A DNA stretch of 64,000 bases from Lyophyllum atratum (taxonomy: Eukaryota > Basidiomycota > Agaricomycetes > Agaricales > Lyophyllaceae), in NCBI GenBank assembly GCA_014905825.1, contig JACGCN010000004.1, positions 744,001 to 808,000 on the forward strand, read 5' to 3'. This document shows, in pieces, positions 55,462 to 64,000 of this stretch. A program made the translations under genes and the position numbers. The notes under the pieces are model-generated. The model was not told the DNA's origin. It searched no databases and saw only the letters and a program-made list of their open reading frames with translations. Position 1 is the stretch's first letter; each line of letters opens with the position of its first letter.

Positions 55462-57485
55462 ATGGACAGGCTGGAATCATTGGGCAATACACTCTCTCAG
55501 ATAACGTTGTACGACATCAAGAGTGCCTACAACCAGGTAGGAACATCTGGCTCCAGTGACAGCTCAGGATTCTCACAATAATCGGGGATATAGGCGAAAA
55601 ATGTGGTGCTCAATATCAGCGAGATGGAGGCCAAGGTTCGGGAGGCTACCAATGAAGATCCATGGTAAGCAAGCCCCGTACTCTGCGGGGATGTTCCCTG
55701 CTGAAGCTTGATGACCAGGGGTGCGAGCTCTACGCTGATGCAAGATATCGCGCAAGGGTCCGTGCTGCACACTCGAATCTACCTTATCCGTTGAACTAAC
55801 GTCATCTTCACCAGAACCTTTACCTTGTCAGTCGTTTTCCGATTAGCTCCATAACCCATACTCATGAAATCTCAAGCCAACACTTCAACGAAATCATGCC
55901 CTCTATCTACGCACGGTTCATGGAAAAGGAAGCCCGACAATGGCGGCAGATCTACAAGGTGCATACCTGCACGGATTATTTGTCTCCTTTCTCCCTGCTT
56001 ACCATTGCCGAAAACAGGCACTCCAACTGCTCGAGTATCTAATCAAACACGGCTCAGAACGCGTCGTCGACGACGCCCGTTCACATGTTTCCACCATAAA
56101 AATGCTCAGGAACTTCCACTACATCGACGACAAGGGCAAAGATGAAGGAATCAATGGTGCGTCTCCCTCCATCTAGTGCTAATCACGCATCATGTTCTAA
56201 GCCGTGTAAAGTTCGCAACCGCTCTCGCGAAATTGTTGAGCTGCTATCGGATGTTGAGAAAATCCGGTCAGAGCGCAGAAAGGCCAAGGCGAACAAGCAC
56301 AAATATACTGGAACGGGCAATGATGGATTCGGCGGTGGCATGTCGTTTTCTACTGGTGGAAGCAGATATGGCGGCTTCGGCAACGTGGGATTCGGTGGAG
56401 GTGGTGGTGGTGGTGGTGGTGGTGCAAGTTATGGAAATGGTAGGTTTTGTTTTTCAGTCTGCAGATCCGACGCCTGATTACTCTTTCAACCCAGATTACG
56501 GCTCATATGGTGCTGGAGGCAGTGGTGGAGGTGGTCAATCTTCGTTCCGAGATGAGTCAAGGCGAGGTGGATTCGAGGAATATAATGCTGGTGAAGACGA
56601 AGACGTCGCTCCCAAATCTCCTGTATCGCGATCGCAGAGCTCTGGAAGAGCTTCAACGACACGGAAGGCCAGCGTACCGCCCCCCGCACCTGCACCTGCT
56701 CCTGCTCCTGTAGAGGATCTCCTAGGTGGATTCGGCGATGACGATGCATTTGGTTCGGTTACGACTACAACAACCACTTCCAACGGCACATTCGGAGGAC
56801 TAGGAACCAATAAAGCGCTGCCTGCAGTTGCTGCTCCTCCTGTTGCGATTGACGGTACGTAATATGCCCTATCAAATCCGGACATCTAGCTAACGCGCCA
56901 TCGACAGATGACGACTTTGCTGATTTCCAAGCTGCGCCGATACAAGCCGCCACCACCGTTTCTACCCCCATCACCACCGCCAAGCCAGACCTAATGACCC
57001 TTCTCAACTCCACCCCATCAGCCCGGCCAGCCGCCTCCCCAGCTGCGTTCGGTAACGTCCAACAGCCCCCCGCCTACGGCGCCGCGAATATGGGCATGAT
57101 GGGCACCACCACCAGCATGCATCGTTCATCCCCATCCATGTCCTCCAACTTCTCCACTCCACTGCAGGCGCAGCCCCTCTACGGCGGCGGTTCCCGCTCC
57201 TCCACTGGTGCACCCACGCCCGCCCCGGCACCAACCAAGCCGGCTGGTGGCGCGTTCGACGACCTGTGGTCCATGTCCCTTGGTTCTGGCCCGGCCAAGC
57301 CCGCGGGCGCCAGCGGAACGGGGAAGTCGATAAAGGACTTGGAGAGGGAGAAGGCGAATGCGGGGCTGTGGGGCGGCCAGAAGCCTGCACCTGCAGCGAG
57401 CCCGATGGGAGCTGGGGCTAATGCTTTTGGCTCGTTTGGAAATTCGACCCCGGCCTCTGGAGGTGGGGACGATTTGCTGTTGTAA
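55462..57485 (+). CDS. Epsin-like clathrin adaptor with ENTH domain
   Basis: Nine exons: 55462-55536, 55594-55664, 55719-55757, 55815-55826 (12 nt), 55877-55958, 56018-56156, 56212-56439, 56495-56854 and 56908-57485 (527 aa). The ENTH domain covers residues 1-150: ATNEDPWGASSTLMQDIAQG, FNEIMPSIYARFMEKEARQW, LLEYLIKHGSERVVDDAR and a DVEKIRSERRKAKANK end. It binds phosphoinositides and bends membrane. The C-terminal half is low complexity with a polyglycine run, acidic-phenylalanine motifs (DDDFADF, FDDLW) like gamma-ear ligands of AP-1/GGA, and no ubiquitin-interacting motif that I can see. That favours an Ent3/epsinR-type role between Golgi and endosomes over endocytosis. Two introns end in AAG. 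The 12-nt exon is required to keep frame. Confidence 0.9.
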
Positions 57486-58017
57486 TTTTTCTTACTCTGG
57501 AGAGAGGTGGATTTGGAAGTGGGGGCGGGCCTTTTGAGATTTCTTCTTCAAGGTTGTGTGTTTGTGGTTCCTCGCTGCTGCTGTTGTTTTGTTGTTGTTT
57601 TTTTTGTAAATTCGATTCTGATGCAGGCTAGAGCTATGCTGTTCTATTGAATTGTTAATATGGGCAGTGCAGGAATCCTGAGGTAGTAGAGCTTATTTAA
57701 CGGACGTGGGGCGATGTTGAGTTCTATAGCAGTTAAGACACTGTCCACAGGCACAAGCAGTGTCAATGCGGCAGATACTTGAGCAAATGCCTTTCCGCCC
57801 TTGGGGATGCAGGTGTGGGCAAGTAGATCTAGTCATATTTTCATCTTTCCATCTGCTGGCTTTTGACCATATTGTGTTTCGTTAAAGAATTACAGTCTGG
57901 TGCTCGGGAGGTCGGTGGCATTGATAGCCCCAACCGCCCGCTGCCCACTTACATAGATCTTCAGCATCAAATGGCTTCTCACACGCCCCGCACCATCGCG
58001 CAGTACATATCCTCCAA
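57486..58017. other. Convergent 3' region between epsin and ZNG1
   Basis: It holds T-rich and GTT-repeat sequence (57560-57610) fitting the epsin 3' UTR, then the end of ZNG1. A plus ORF at 57863-58366 is antisense to ZNG1 and not real. Confidence 0.5.
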
Positions 58018-59563
58018 TCATGCCATTATATTCTCCAAGCTGCGCCTTACCGACTCATCCAAGCCCTTCCCAATCAAAACAATCTTCCCCACCTGTGGCA
58101 CCGCAATATCCTCTCCCCCCTCCTTCTCAATCTTCGTCATATCATACATACTCCTCACGCCCTGTAGCACATACTGCTCCCCCGCCTCCGTCATGATCAG
58201 GCCCTTGCACCGCAGCACCAGCAACCCCTCTCCCTCTCCCTCCGACGCGCCTGGTATGCGGTTTTCCCATAAGACGCAGCGGATCCACTCATCGAGGCGC
58301 TCGAAGCGCTGCGTGCTGAGGACGGGGCAGGACACCTGCAGGCTCGAGATACCCCGCAGCTCGTAATGCGTCGGCTCGTGCTCGTGTGGATGGGTGTGCT
58401 CTGGGTCGTCGCAGTTGTCGTGGTCGTGGGTATGTGTGGTTTGAGCTGATTCTAGAGGTGGAGGGGCGGTAAAGGCGGCGATGCCCATGATAAGGCCCAG
58501 GTCGACGTCGCCCCTGACGGTGCGATGTACAGGCGCCGCAGGGTTGACGCGCCGGATCAGCGACTCGACGTGTGCGAGCGTCTCGGGGGTGACGAGGTCG
58601 ACTTTGTTCAGGAGGATGACGTCGGAGCCTGCAATTTGTCTGTGGGGTATATGGGTTAGTCTAAGAATGAGCATGGGGGTGCGGGGAACGTGCTTGAGGC
58701 TCTCTCCGACGTGATCTTCGGAATGGTCTTCCTCCATTTGCTGAACGCGGGTTAGCGGAAGCCTAGCGTATGAGAGTACGAGTTAGATACATACCTGTGT
58801 TCCGAAAAACGCGTCTACGACGCAAATGACGCCGTCGAGAGATATATCACGCCCAAGCCCAGAGGCGAACTCCTCGTTGTGCCAAAATATGGATGCGATC
58901 GGTCCTGCACATATGTCAGGAAATTCCAAGGTTTGGTACGTATATTGTCCGACAAACCTGGATCGGCCAATCCAGTAGTCTCCAACAGTATATGATCAAA
59001 CGCGCCTTTGCGCTGCATCAGTTTTTCGATCGCAGCTGCGCCCGAGTCCTTGATACTGCAGCATAGGCATCCATTCGCCAGTTCAAGGATTTCCTCAGAC
59101 TGGTCTGCAGCCGGATCATCGGGGGACGAGACGTTGACAGTTTTGGCTGCGACGATATGAGATCGCAGTTGCGAGAAGGCGATTCAAAGCGTACATTCGA
59201 TGTCCTACGTGCACATGTATCAGAGTTAGGGCTCCGGGAAGTGCGTGTGTGGATGGATACGTACTGCGGTGTCCCCAAACTCATTCATAATGACGGCTAT
59301 TCGGTATCCATGGCGCTCGGTCAGGATACGCCTTCCTCGAGAATTAGTGCTATCGTCGTTCCCCAAGTCCCCATACGCACTTGAGCAATGTCGATTTCCC
59401 AGCACCGAGGAATCCACATATGATTGTAAGTGGAACGCGGGCTGATGTCCGCTGCAAAGCCGGCTCCGGGTCGCGTTCTATGAGAGTCCTGAGTGGTCGT
59501 GTATGAGCTCAGGACACCGCACGACCAGCACCAGTCTTACGGTATTTCATCGTCTGAGTCCAT
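58018..59563 (-). CDS. zng1: ZNG1-type zinc-transferring GTPase (COG0523/CobW family)
   Basis: Eight exons: 59563-59541, 59488-59381, 59331-59265, 59204-59195 (10 nt), 59146-58958, 58904-58795, 58740-58694 and 58639-58018 (391 aa). It starts [15 protein letters not shown]1 loop GFLGAGKST, switch NEFGDTADIE, metal-binding [18 protein letters not shown], guanine motif NKVD, and a His-rich stretch ([20 protein letters not shown]) near residue 250 are all present; the CobW C-terminal domain follows. Family members use GTP hydrolysis to hand zinc to methionine aminopeptidase 1. Intron 7 (58640-58693) is GC-AG: the donor is GCACGT, with a CTAAC branch, and no GT donor keeps frame. It is divergent from the STYX-like gene, ATGs 188 bp apart. 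Confidence 0.92.
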
Positions 59564-59751
59564 CGTGGGCGGCGACGTCAAGACAAAGATCAGAAAGGAC
59601 ACGGATCACGTAAGACGCACGGCGATGTCCGCACAGGCACAAGCTCTTTATGATCACAACATCCAAAGGATCGTGACGCTTAAGTCTGACTGCACTCCTT
59701 ATAAACGCCCCGACTCACCATTCCTTTTCCCCCCATACCCACAGCGAAAGC
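59564..59751. promoter_or_regulatory. Bidirectional promoter region, ZNG1 / STYX-like gene
   Basis: Only 188 bp separate the divergent start codons, so both promoters and 5' UTRs must lie here. I see no clear zinc-responsive element. Confidence 0.6.
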
Positions 59752-60772
59752 ATGGCAGCCCCACGCCCAGACGATGAGGAAATGAGATCCGTCATACAGG
59801 GGCCTGGCGATGTCGAATGGCGGTGCGACGTCTGAGATCCTCCGGCGACTTGCGCTTACTCACTTGCGAATTACAGATACGAGATGCGGAGAGAGTGCCA
59901 GGAGATTCTTCCTGGACTCCTGCTCGGCCCGTTCGTCGTCTCCAAGTCGCTCGAAACCCTTCAGCAGCTGAAGATGACCCATATGTACGTGCTTTGTCCT
60001 ACCTCCTACCCACTCCACTCAGATCGTATCCATTTCATGTAGTGTGTGCATACGCGACGTCAAAGAAGCCTTTTCAGTCCGGCCCCGCTTCCAAGAACAT
60101 TTTACGTACATGGTACTTGACGTGGAGGACAACGAAGAGCAAAACCTGATCCGTGTCTTTCCTGCGTGAGTGGCTCCGCTACGTCCCCGCGTATTTCTCC
60201 CTGTGTATAACTTGAGCTCAGGGCCAAACAGTTTATCGACGCTGCACTTGCCGCGGGAGGACGCGTCCTCGTGCATTGTAACGGTCAGTGTTCGACACTG
60301 ATCACTATTGCGATGTCGCTCAATGACCACCCTATTGAATCGCAGGCGGGATCAGTCTCTCACCAGCATTCGTGGTGATGTTCACGATGCAGTACTACCA
60401 GATCTCTTGGGAAGACGCCCTCCACCTTGTCCAGAATCGGCGGTATTGCATATCGCCGAATGGCGGGTTCTTAACGCAAATCAAGGTATGTCCAACTGCA
60501 AAGTATCAAATCTATATCCTTACTCTAATAATTTAAAGGAATACGAAGCAATATATAAAGCAAATCTCGCCGTGGCATCCTATCCAGCTGCGACACGGAG
60601 TGTCTCCCGACGGAAACGAGAGGACGAGGACGACGATGGCGACGATCGGTGCGCTCCTATGACACCTTTCCAGAAGGGATCTAACCTACACCTCAGCGAG
60701 GACGACCGGAAACGACCCCTGGTCTTCAACGAGCCGCAACCCTCCCACGATCCAAATGCGATGGAAACATAG
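59752..60772 (+). CDS. STYX-like dual-specificity pseudophosphatase
   Basis: Six exons: 59752-59822, 59877-59984, 60043-60165, 60222-60283, 60346-60485 and 60539-60772 (245 aa). It matches the STYX pattern: YEMRRECQEILPGLLLGPF, a beta-rich core, VHCNGGISLSPAFV, YCISPNGGFLTQIKEYEAIY. In active enzymes the loop is HCxxGxxR. Here the Cys is kept but the loop Arg is Leu (CNGGISL), so phosphate binding and catalysis should fail. Human STYX is dead by a different change, Cys to Gly. It may act as a phosphoprotein-binding decoy or scaffold. The C-terminal 70 residues are charged and disordered (RRKREDEDDDGDD). The last intron ends in AAG. Confidence 0.88.
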
Positions 60773-60951
60773 CGCGGCTTCCGTTCGTCCAGACTTCTCT
60801 CTGTCTCTCCTAGGGTCTTCTCTACATCTCCAATGCTCTCTCCATTGCTATCATTCTACAGTGATTTAATCTTTGCCGTTTCCTTTTCTTGTATCACGCG
60901 TTTCGCGTGGACGTCTGTACGGAATATTAGTTGACCATCTAGTTGTGCAGA

Positions 60952-62299
60952 CTATGTGGGCGACATGCCTTTGCGCTTCACGAAGGCTTCTACTGAGATG
61001 CCAGCAAACACCACTCCTGCTCCGAGCCACTGCCCCGGTGTAAGCTTGTGGTTATAGACAACCACGGATAACAGCATCGTGAACAACTTGCGGGTCAACG
61101 TAATTGTCCTAATGGGAATCGTCAACAAAGAAATATGACTCGACACAAAGCAACACGTACACCAATGTGAGAGAACCGAAGTGCTGCAGCGTCTCGAAGA
61201 TGAACAATTGACCAAGAGCACCAGTCAGCGCGAACTGTGCCAAAGGGTACATGATTGAGGGGTGGTTGCGAATGAACGTCAGCGCGCCCATGAGTTCCGA
61301 CCGTCCGTCGTGTGAGGGGTGTATGACAGGGATGTATGGGAGGGGCAGCACAGAGAGTATCGACGTCAAGAGGGTGCAGAAGACATTGATCCAGAACATC
61401 ATCTGCTGCCCCGTCACGCGGTGGCGCGTGAAGATCTCGTCCTGCGTAGAGTTGGTCGCGCCGTCAAGGAGGAGGTTGATGAGGAGGTACGCGATGCCGA
61501 CAAGGCCCGCATAAGGCGTTACGTTGCCATTGCCATTGTCGTTATCGTGCGACTTGGACTTGCCCTTGTCGCCGCCCATCCCCATGAAAATTGTAATGCC
61601 GGCGGTGACCATGAACACGACGAGGTACTTGTGTGGGGCGAAGCGCCGGCGGTAGAGGAGGACATTCATGATCATGACGGGGACGAGCTTGCATGATTTG
61701 CCGAGGACCATGGCAGGGTAGGAGATGTAGGAGAGTGCGGCGAAGCCGAAGGGGGCGGCAGCGGTGATGAAGACGGAGCATTGGAGGTAGCGTAGGAGGA
61801 GGGTGGAGCGCGAGAAGCGGGGTGAGGGCTTTGGGGGGTGAGAAGTGCCGTTGGCGACAGCGCTGCCGTTTGTTTGGATATCGTTTTGTTTCGACGGGGC
61901 TGGTGGGGGTTCGAGCCCGAGGCTCTGCGAGAGGGTGTCGCTCGACTTGCGCCGTATCATTATGTATGTCAAAGCGGAGAGGGCGCTCAAGGCGCTCTGG
62001 CAACTGCCCATGAAGAGGGGGGATTTGAACTTTTCAGAGGAAGTTCCATCTAGTGATTGGAAAGGTACGGATACTGGAGACGTTGGGTCAGTCATCGTTG
62101 GCGGAATGGGGCGATGGACATACGTCGTTCTTGTGCAATAGCCCATAACTAGGAGAAGTTTAGCGGGGTGTCTCGGCAAAAAAAGATTTAGCTCACAAGA
62201 AACATGGAGTACACTCCCCCGACACAGGTTATCAATCTAATTCCTCGTCAATATTAGAGGGGCGAAGGTGAACTGCCTTACACACCTAACGAACGTCAT
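60952..62299 (-). CDS. hut1: Hut1-type UDP-galactose/UDP-glucose transporter of the ER (SLC35B1 family)
   Basis: Exons: 62299-62286, 62236-62197, 62148-62124, 62073-61161 and 61108-60952 (382 aa). The three tiny 5' exons build the first membrane segment ([20 protein letters not shown]) and the QER motif that follows. Family signatures: [65 protein letters not shown], then [18 protein letters not shown]. About nine or ten membrane segments are seen. A 60-residue cytosolic loop after the second segment is Pro/Ser-rich. Hut1 proteins import nucleotide sugar into the ER, and SLC35B1 is also described as an ATP/ADP exchanger. Without the small exons the frame would start at a TTG (62179), which is false. 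Confidence 0.93.
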
Positions 62300-63328
62300 G
62301 TTGCTGATAGCTTGTAGCAGTTATAATTGTGGATGGCCTAGTGTTGTGAGCAGCGTTCCCGAGGGTCAGTAGGAGGGACGATGAGAAAGTATCCGGCGTG
62401 CCAGCTGTAACCTACTTTAACATCCAGATGATGAAACGGGGAAACTGTTGTAAATTTAATGATCGACGTGTAACAACGTGTGGCCCTAACCCTAGAATGA
62501 GGTGACTTGGGGTAATCTTATCTTATCAGCAGGAGACGTATTGCTTCCGAATCCTTGAACCTCTGCCTTTTTACGGCGAAGACAACGTAACGAGCGAATT
62601 ACATAGCATCTAAGCCTCGAGTTTAGCACCTGAACCCGTCCCATGCCCTATTTGTGTTCGGACGGAGCTTGCTAAACATTCTGAACTACAGACCTGGCCC
62701 TTCTTTTTATAGTTTCTTCTTGTTATCGGAGCGCAGAATGCTGGTCTAGATGCTTCTATTTATGTGAGGTCTGTCGTTTTCGAAGGGACATGGAGAGTAA
62801 GTATCGGAACAAGTTGACTTTTGAGCGTATTACCCTACCTGAGCCTCTGAGCCTGAGACAGTCCGTTACCTGCTTCGCGTAACGTTTGAGTCATTAGTGC
62901 TACTGATCATTAGCGTGGACTTGCTGACATTCCGGGCTCCCAAGGAGTGGCAGTGGCGCCCACTCCGCCATCGCTAAAGCGCGGATCAAGTTTGCATCCT
63001 TTTTTGCGATGCTGCGAGCCCCACATATATGGTAGCTGAAGAGCAGAGCTCCATACCAGTCCATACCTGGCTCCATTCCATGTGTTCCGAAGCCCATCGC
63101 GGAGTAGACCATCTCCACAGTCGATCATTATGAGGGTGAATACGGTTTAGCGGGAACATTGCCACCACAGCCACGTGTGGCGGCATGTCCAAATTAGGCA
63201 AGCTTGGCAGTGGGCCGACGGCGTGACTAATTTTTGACGGGCCCGGCCGTTGAGACTCCGCCTTTCACCTACCTCTATTCCGAACTATCATCATCTCCGC
63301 TCTGAATACCACAGCTCTTCATCGTTTA
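62300..63328. other. 1-kb intergenic region between divergent HUT1 and kinase genes
   Basis: No supported gene. Small minus ORFs near 62900-63200 overlap each other in different frames and show no domain. The right end must hold the kinase promoter. Confidence 0.5.
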
Positions 63329-64000
63329 ATGCCCACAAGAGCGACCACAGCAGAGCCCTATACCCAACCAAACCTCTCTTACCCTGCAGGAGCTTCCCGG
63401 ACCCGTATTCGGGTGCATCCAGCTGAGCAGGACAATGAGCCTCTCGACGTAGACCAGCAAGCCTCGGCTGCCATTTTGGCCCAAGGGGAGGGCGAAAGCA
63501 TAAGTGATGATGACGAGGACGACGAGGACGACACTTTCGCGGATATTGCTGCTACTCGGTCCATGTCGGCTTCCTACTGCGCCGATCCAGTCTCTGTGTC
63601 ACCTGCTGCAAGTTTCCTGTCCATGTTCAGCTCACCAAAGCCAGTGGAGCCTGTCGCAGACGCAGAAGGTCATGTCGTTTCTGGCTTCGTTCTCGGCCCC
63701 ATTGTCGGCCATGGCGCCTTCTCCATCATCCGCACGGCTTTCCCCGCATCGGGGGGTGTGGTCGCCGTAAAGATCGTCAAGCGCGCCGACCACTTCAAGC
63801 AGGGTAACGCCGCTCTCGCTAAGAAGCAAATCAAGCACGAGGCCGAAATCTGGTCATCACTCAGCCACGAACATATCTTGCCACTCTTCTCCTCATTCCA
63901 CAACACCTACGGTGATTACTTCTTCACGCTCTACTGTCCTGCCGGCTCCCTCTTCGATATATTGAAGAGAGACGGGTGCCCGGCGCTGCCCCAGGATGAT
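63329..64000 (+). CDS. Serine/threonine protein kinase, 5' part (runs off right edge)
   Basis: ATG 63329 opens 224 codons to the window end with no intron. An acidic low-complexity N-terminus (SDDDEDDEDDT) precedes the kinase domain from about residue 125: glycine loop LGPIVGHGAFSIIR (GxGxF), VAVKIVKR with the ATP-binding Lys, a helix-C Glu in KHEAEIW, and FTLYCPAGSLFDIL as the hinge. The catalytic HRD and DFG lie beyond the edge. It resembles fungal CAMK-like kinases but the subfamily cannot be told. Confidence 0.85.
   Translation, partial: MPTRATTAEPYTQPNLSYPAGASRTRIRVHPAEQDNEPLDVDQQASAAILAQGEGESISDDDEDDEDDTFADIAATRSMSASYCADPVSVSPAASFLSMFSSPKPVEPVADAEGHVVSGFVLGPIVGHGAFSIIRTAFPASGGVVAVKIVKRADHFKQGNAALAKKQIKHEAEIWSSLSHEHILPLFSSFHNTYGDYFFTLYCPAGSLFDILKRDGCPALPQDD

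Noticed and set aside
57863..58366. Plus-strand ORF of 167 aa
   Set aside because: It is antisense to the last exon of ZNG1, and its composition follows that gene's codons.
62900..63201. Three overlapping minus ORFs upstream of the kinase
   Set aside because: They share the same DNA in different frames with no recognisable protein; likely promoter or UTR sequence.

Overview
The window is nuclear DNA of a filamentous basidiomycete, most likely an agaricomycete. The basis is dense short introns (about 48-75 nt, with branch motifs such as CTGAC, CTAAC or CTGAT), fungal gene types (SUN/Slp1-like protein, Hut1, ZNG1, GGTase-I beta, NOT2, epsin) and chromodomain Ty3/gypsy elements. It is not bacterial: there are no operons, ribosome-binding sites or CRISPR arrays. 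I could not narrow the taxon further.

Left 36.9 kb: nested retrotransposons in a broken host gene. A minus-strand coiled-coil gene (start 37772) is cut twice in one exon. Element A (window edge to 1627) shows only its gag start and 824-bp LTR. Element B (1735-36850) has 868-bp LTRs in which I saw no difference, a GTCAT target duplication, a PBS and a PPT. B's gag-pol is itself split by a 25.2-kb insertion (4334-29557) flanked by CTTTC duplications. Removing that insertion leaves a 9.9-kb element with a 2317-aa gag-pol frame and an extra 3' ORF that may be spliced.

The 25.2-kb insertion is an array of six near-identical pieces (called C to H) of a second element, about 6.0 kb long with 190-bp LTRs and a single 1755-aa gag-pol-chromodomain ORF. 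The pieces alternate in orientation, join at microhomologies, include a 180-bp foreign spacer, and share internal LTRs. This looks like a cDNA concatemer or cDNA capture at a break, or possibly an assembly artefact.

Right 27 kb: ordinary gene-dense DNA. In order: a decayed phytase-like pseudogene (+); a SUN-domain ER protein (-); an O-fucosyltransferase-like type II membrane enzyme (-); GGTase-I beta (-); NOT2 (-); a serine-rich two-TM protein (-); an ENTH/epsin adaptor (+); ZNG1-type zinc GTPase (-) divergent from a STYX-like pseudophosphatase (+); Hut1 (-); and the 5' end of a Ser/Thr kinase (+). I built the exon models by hand from splice signals, protein continuity and frame arithmetic. 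Most of these proteins are housekeeping functions in prenylation, mRNA decay, vesicle traffic and the ER/Golgi, with no obvious shared pathway.
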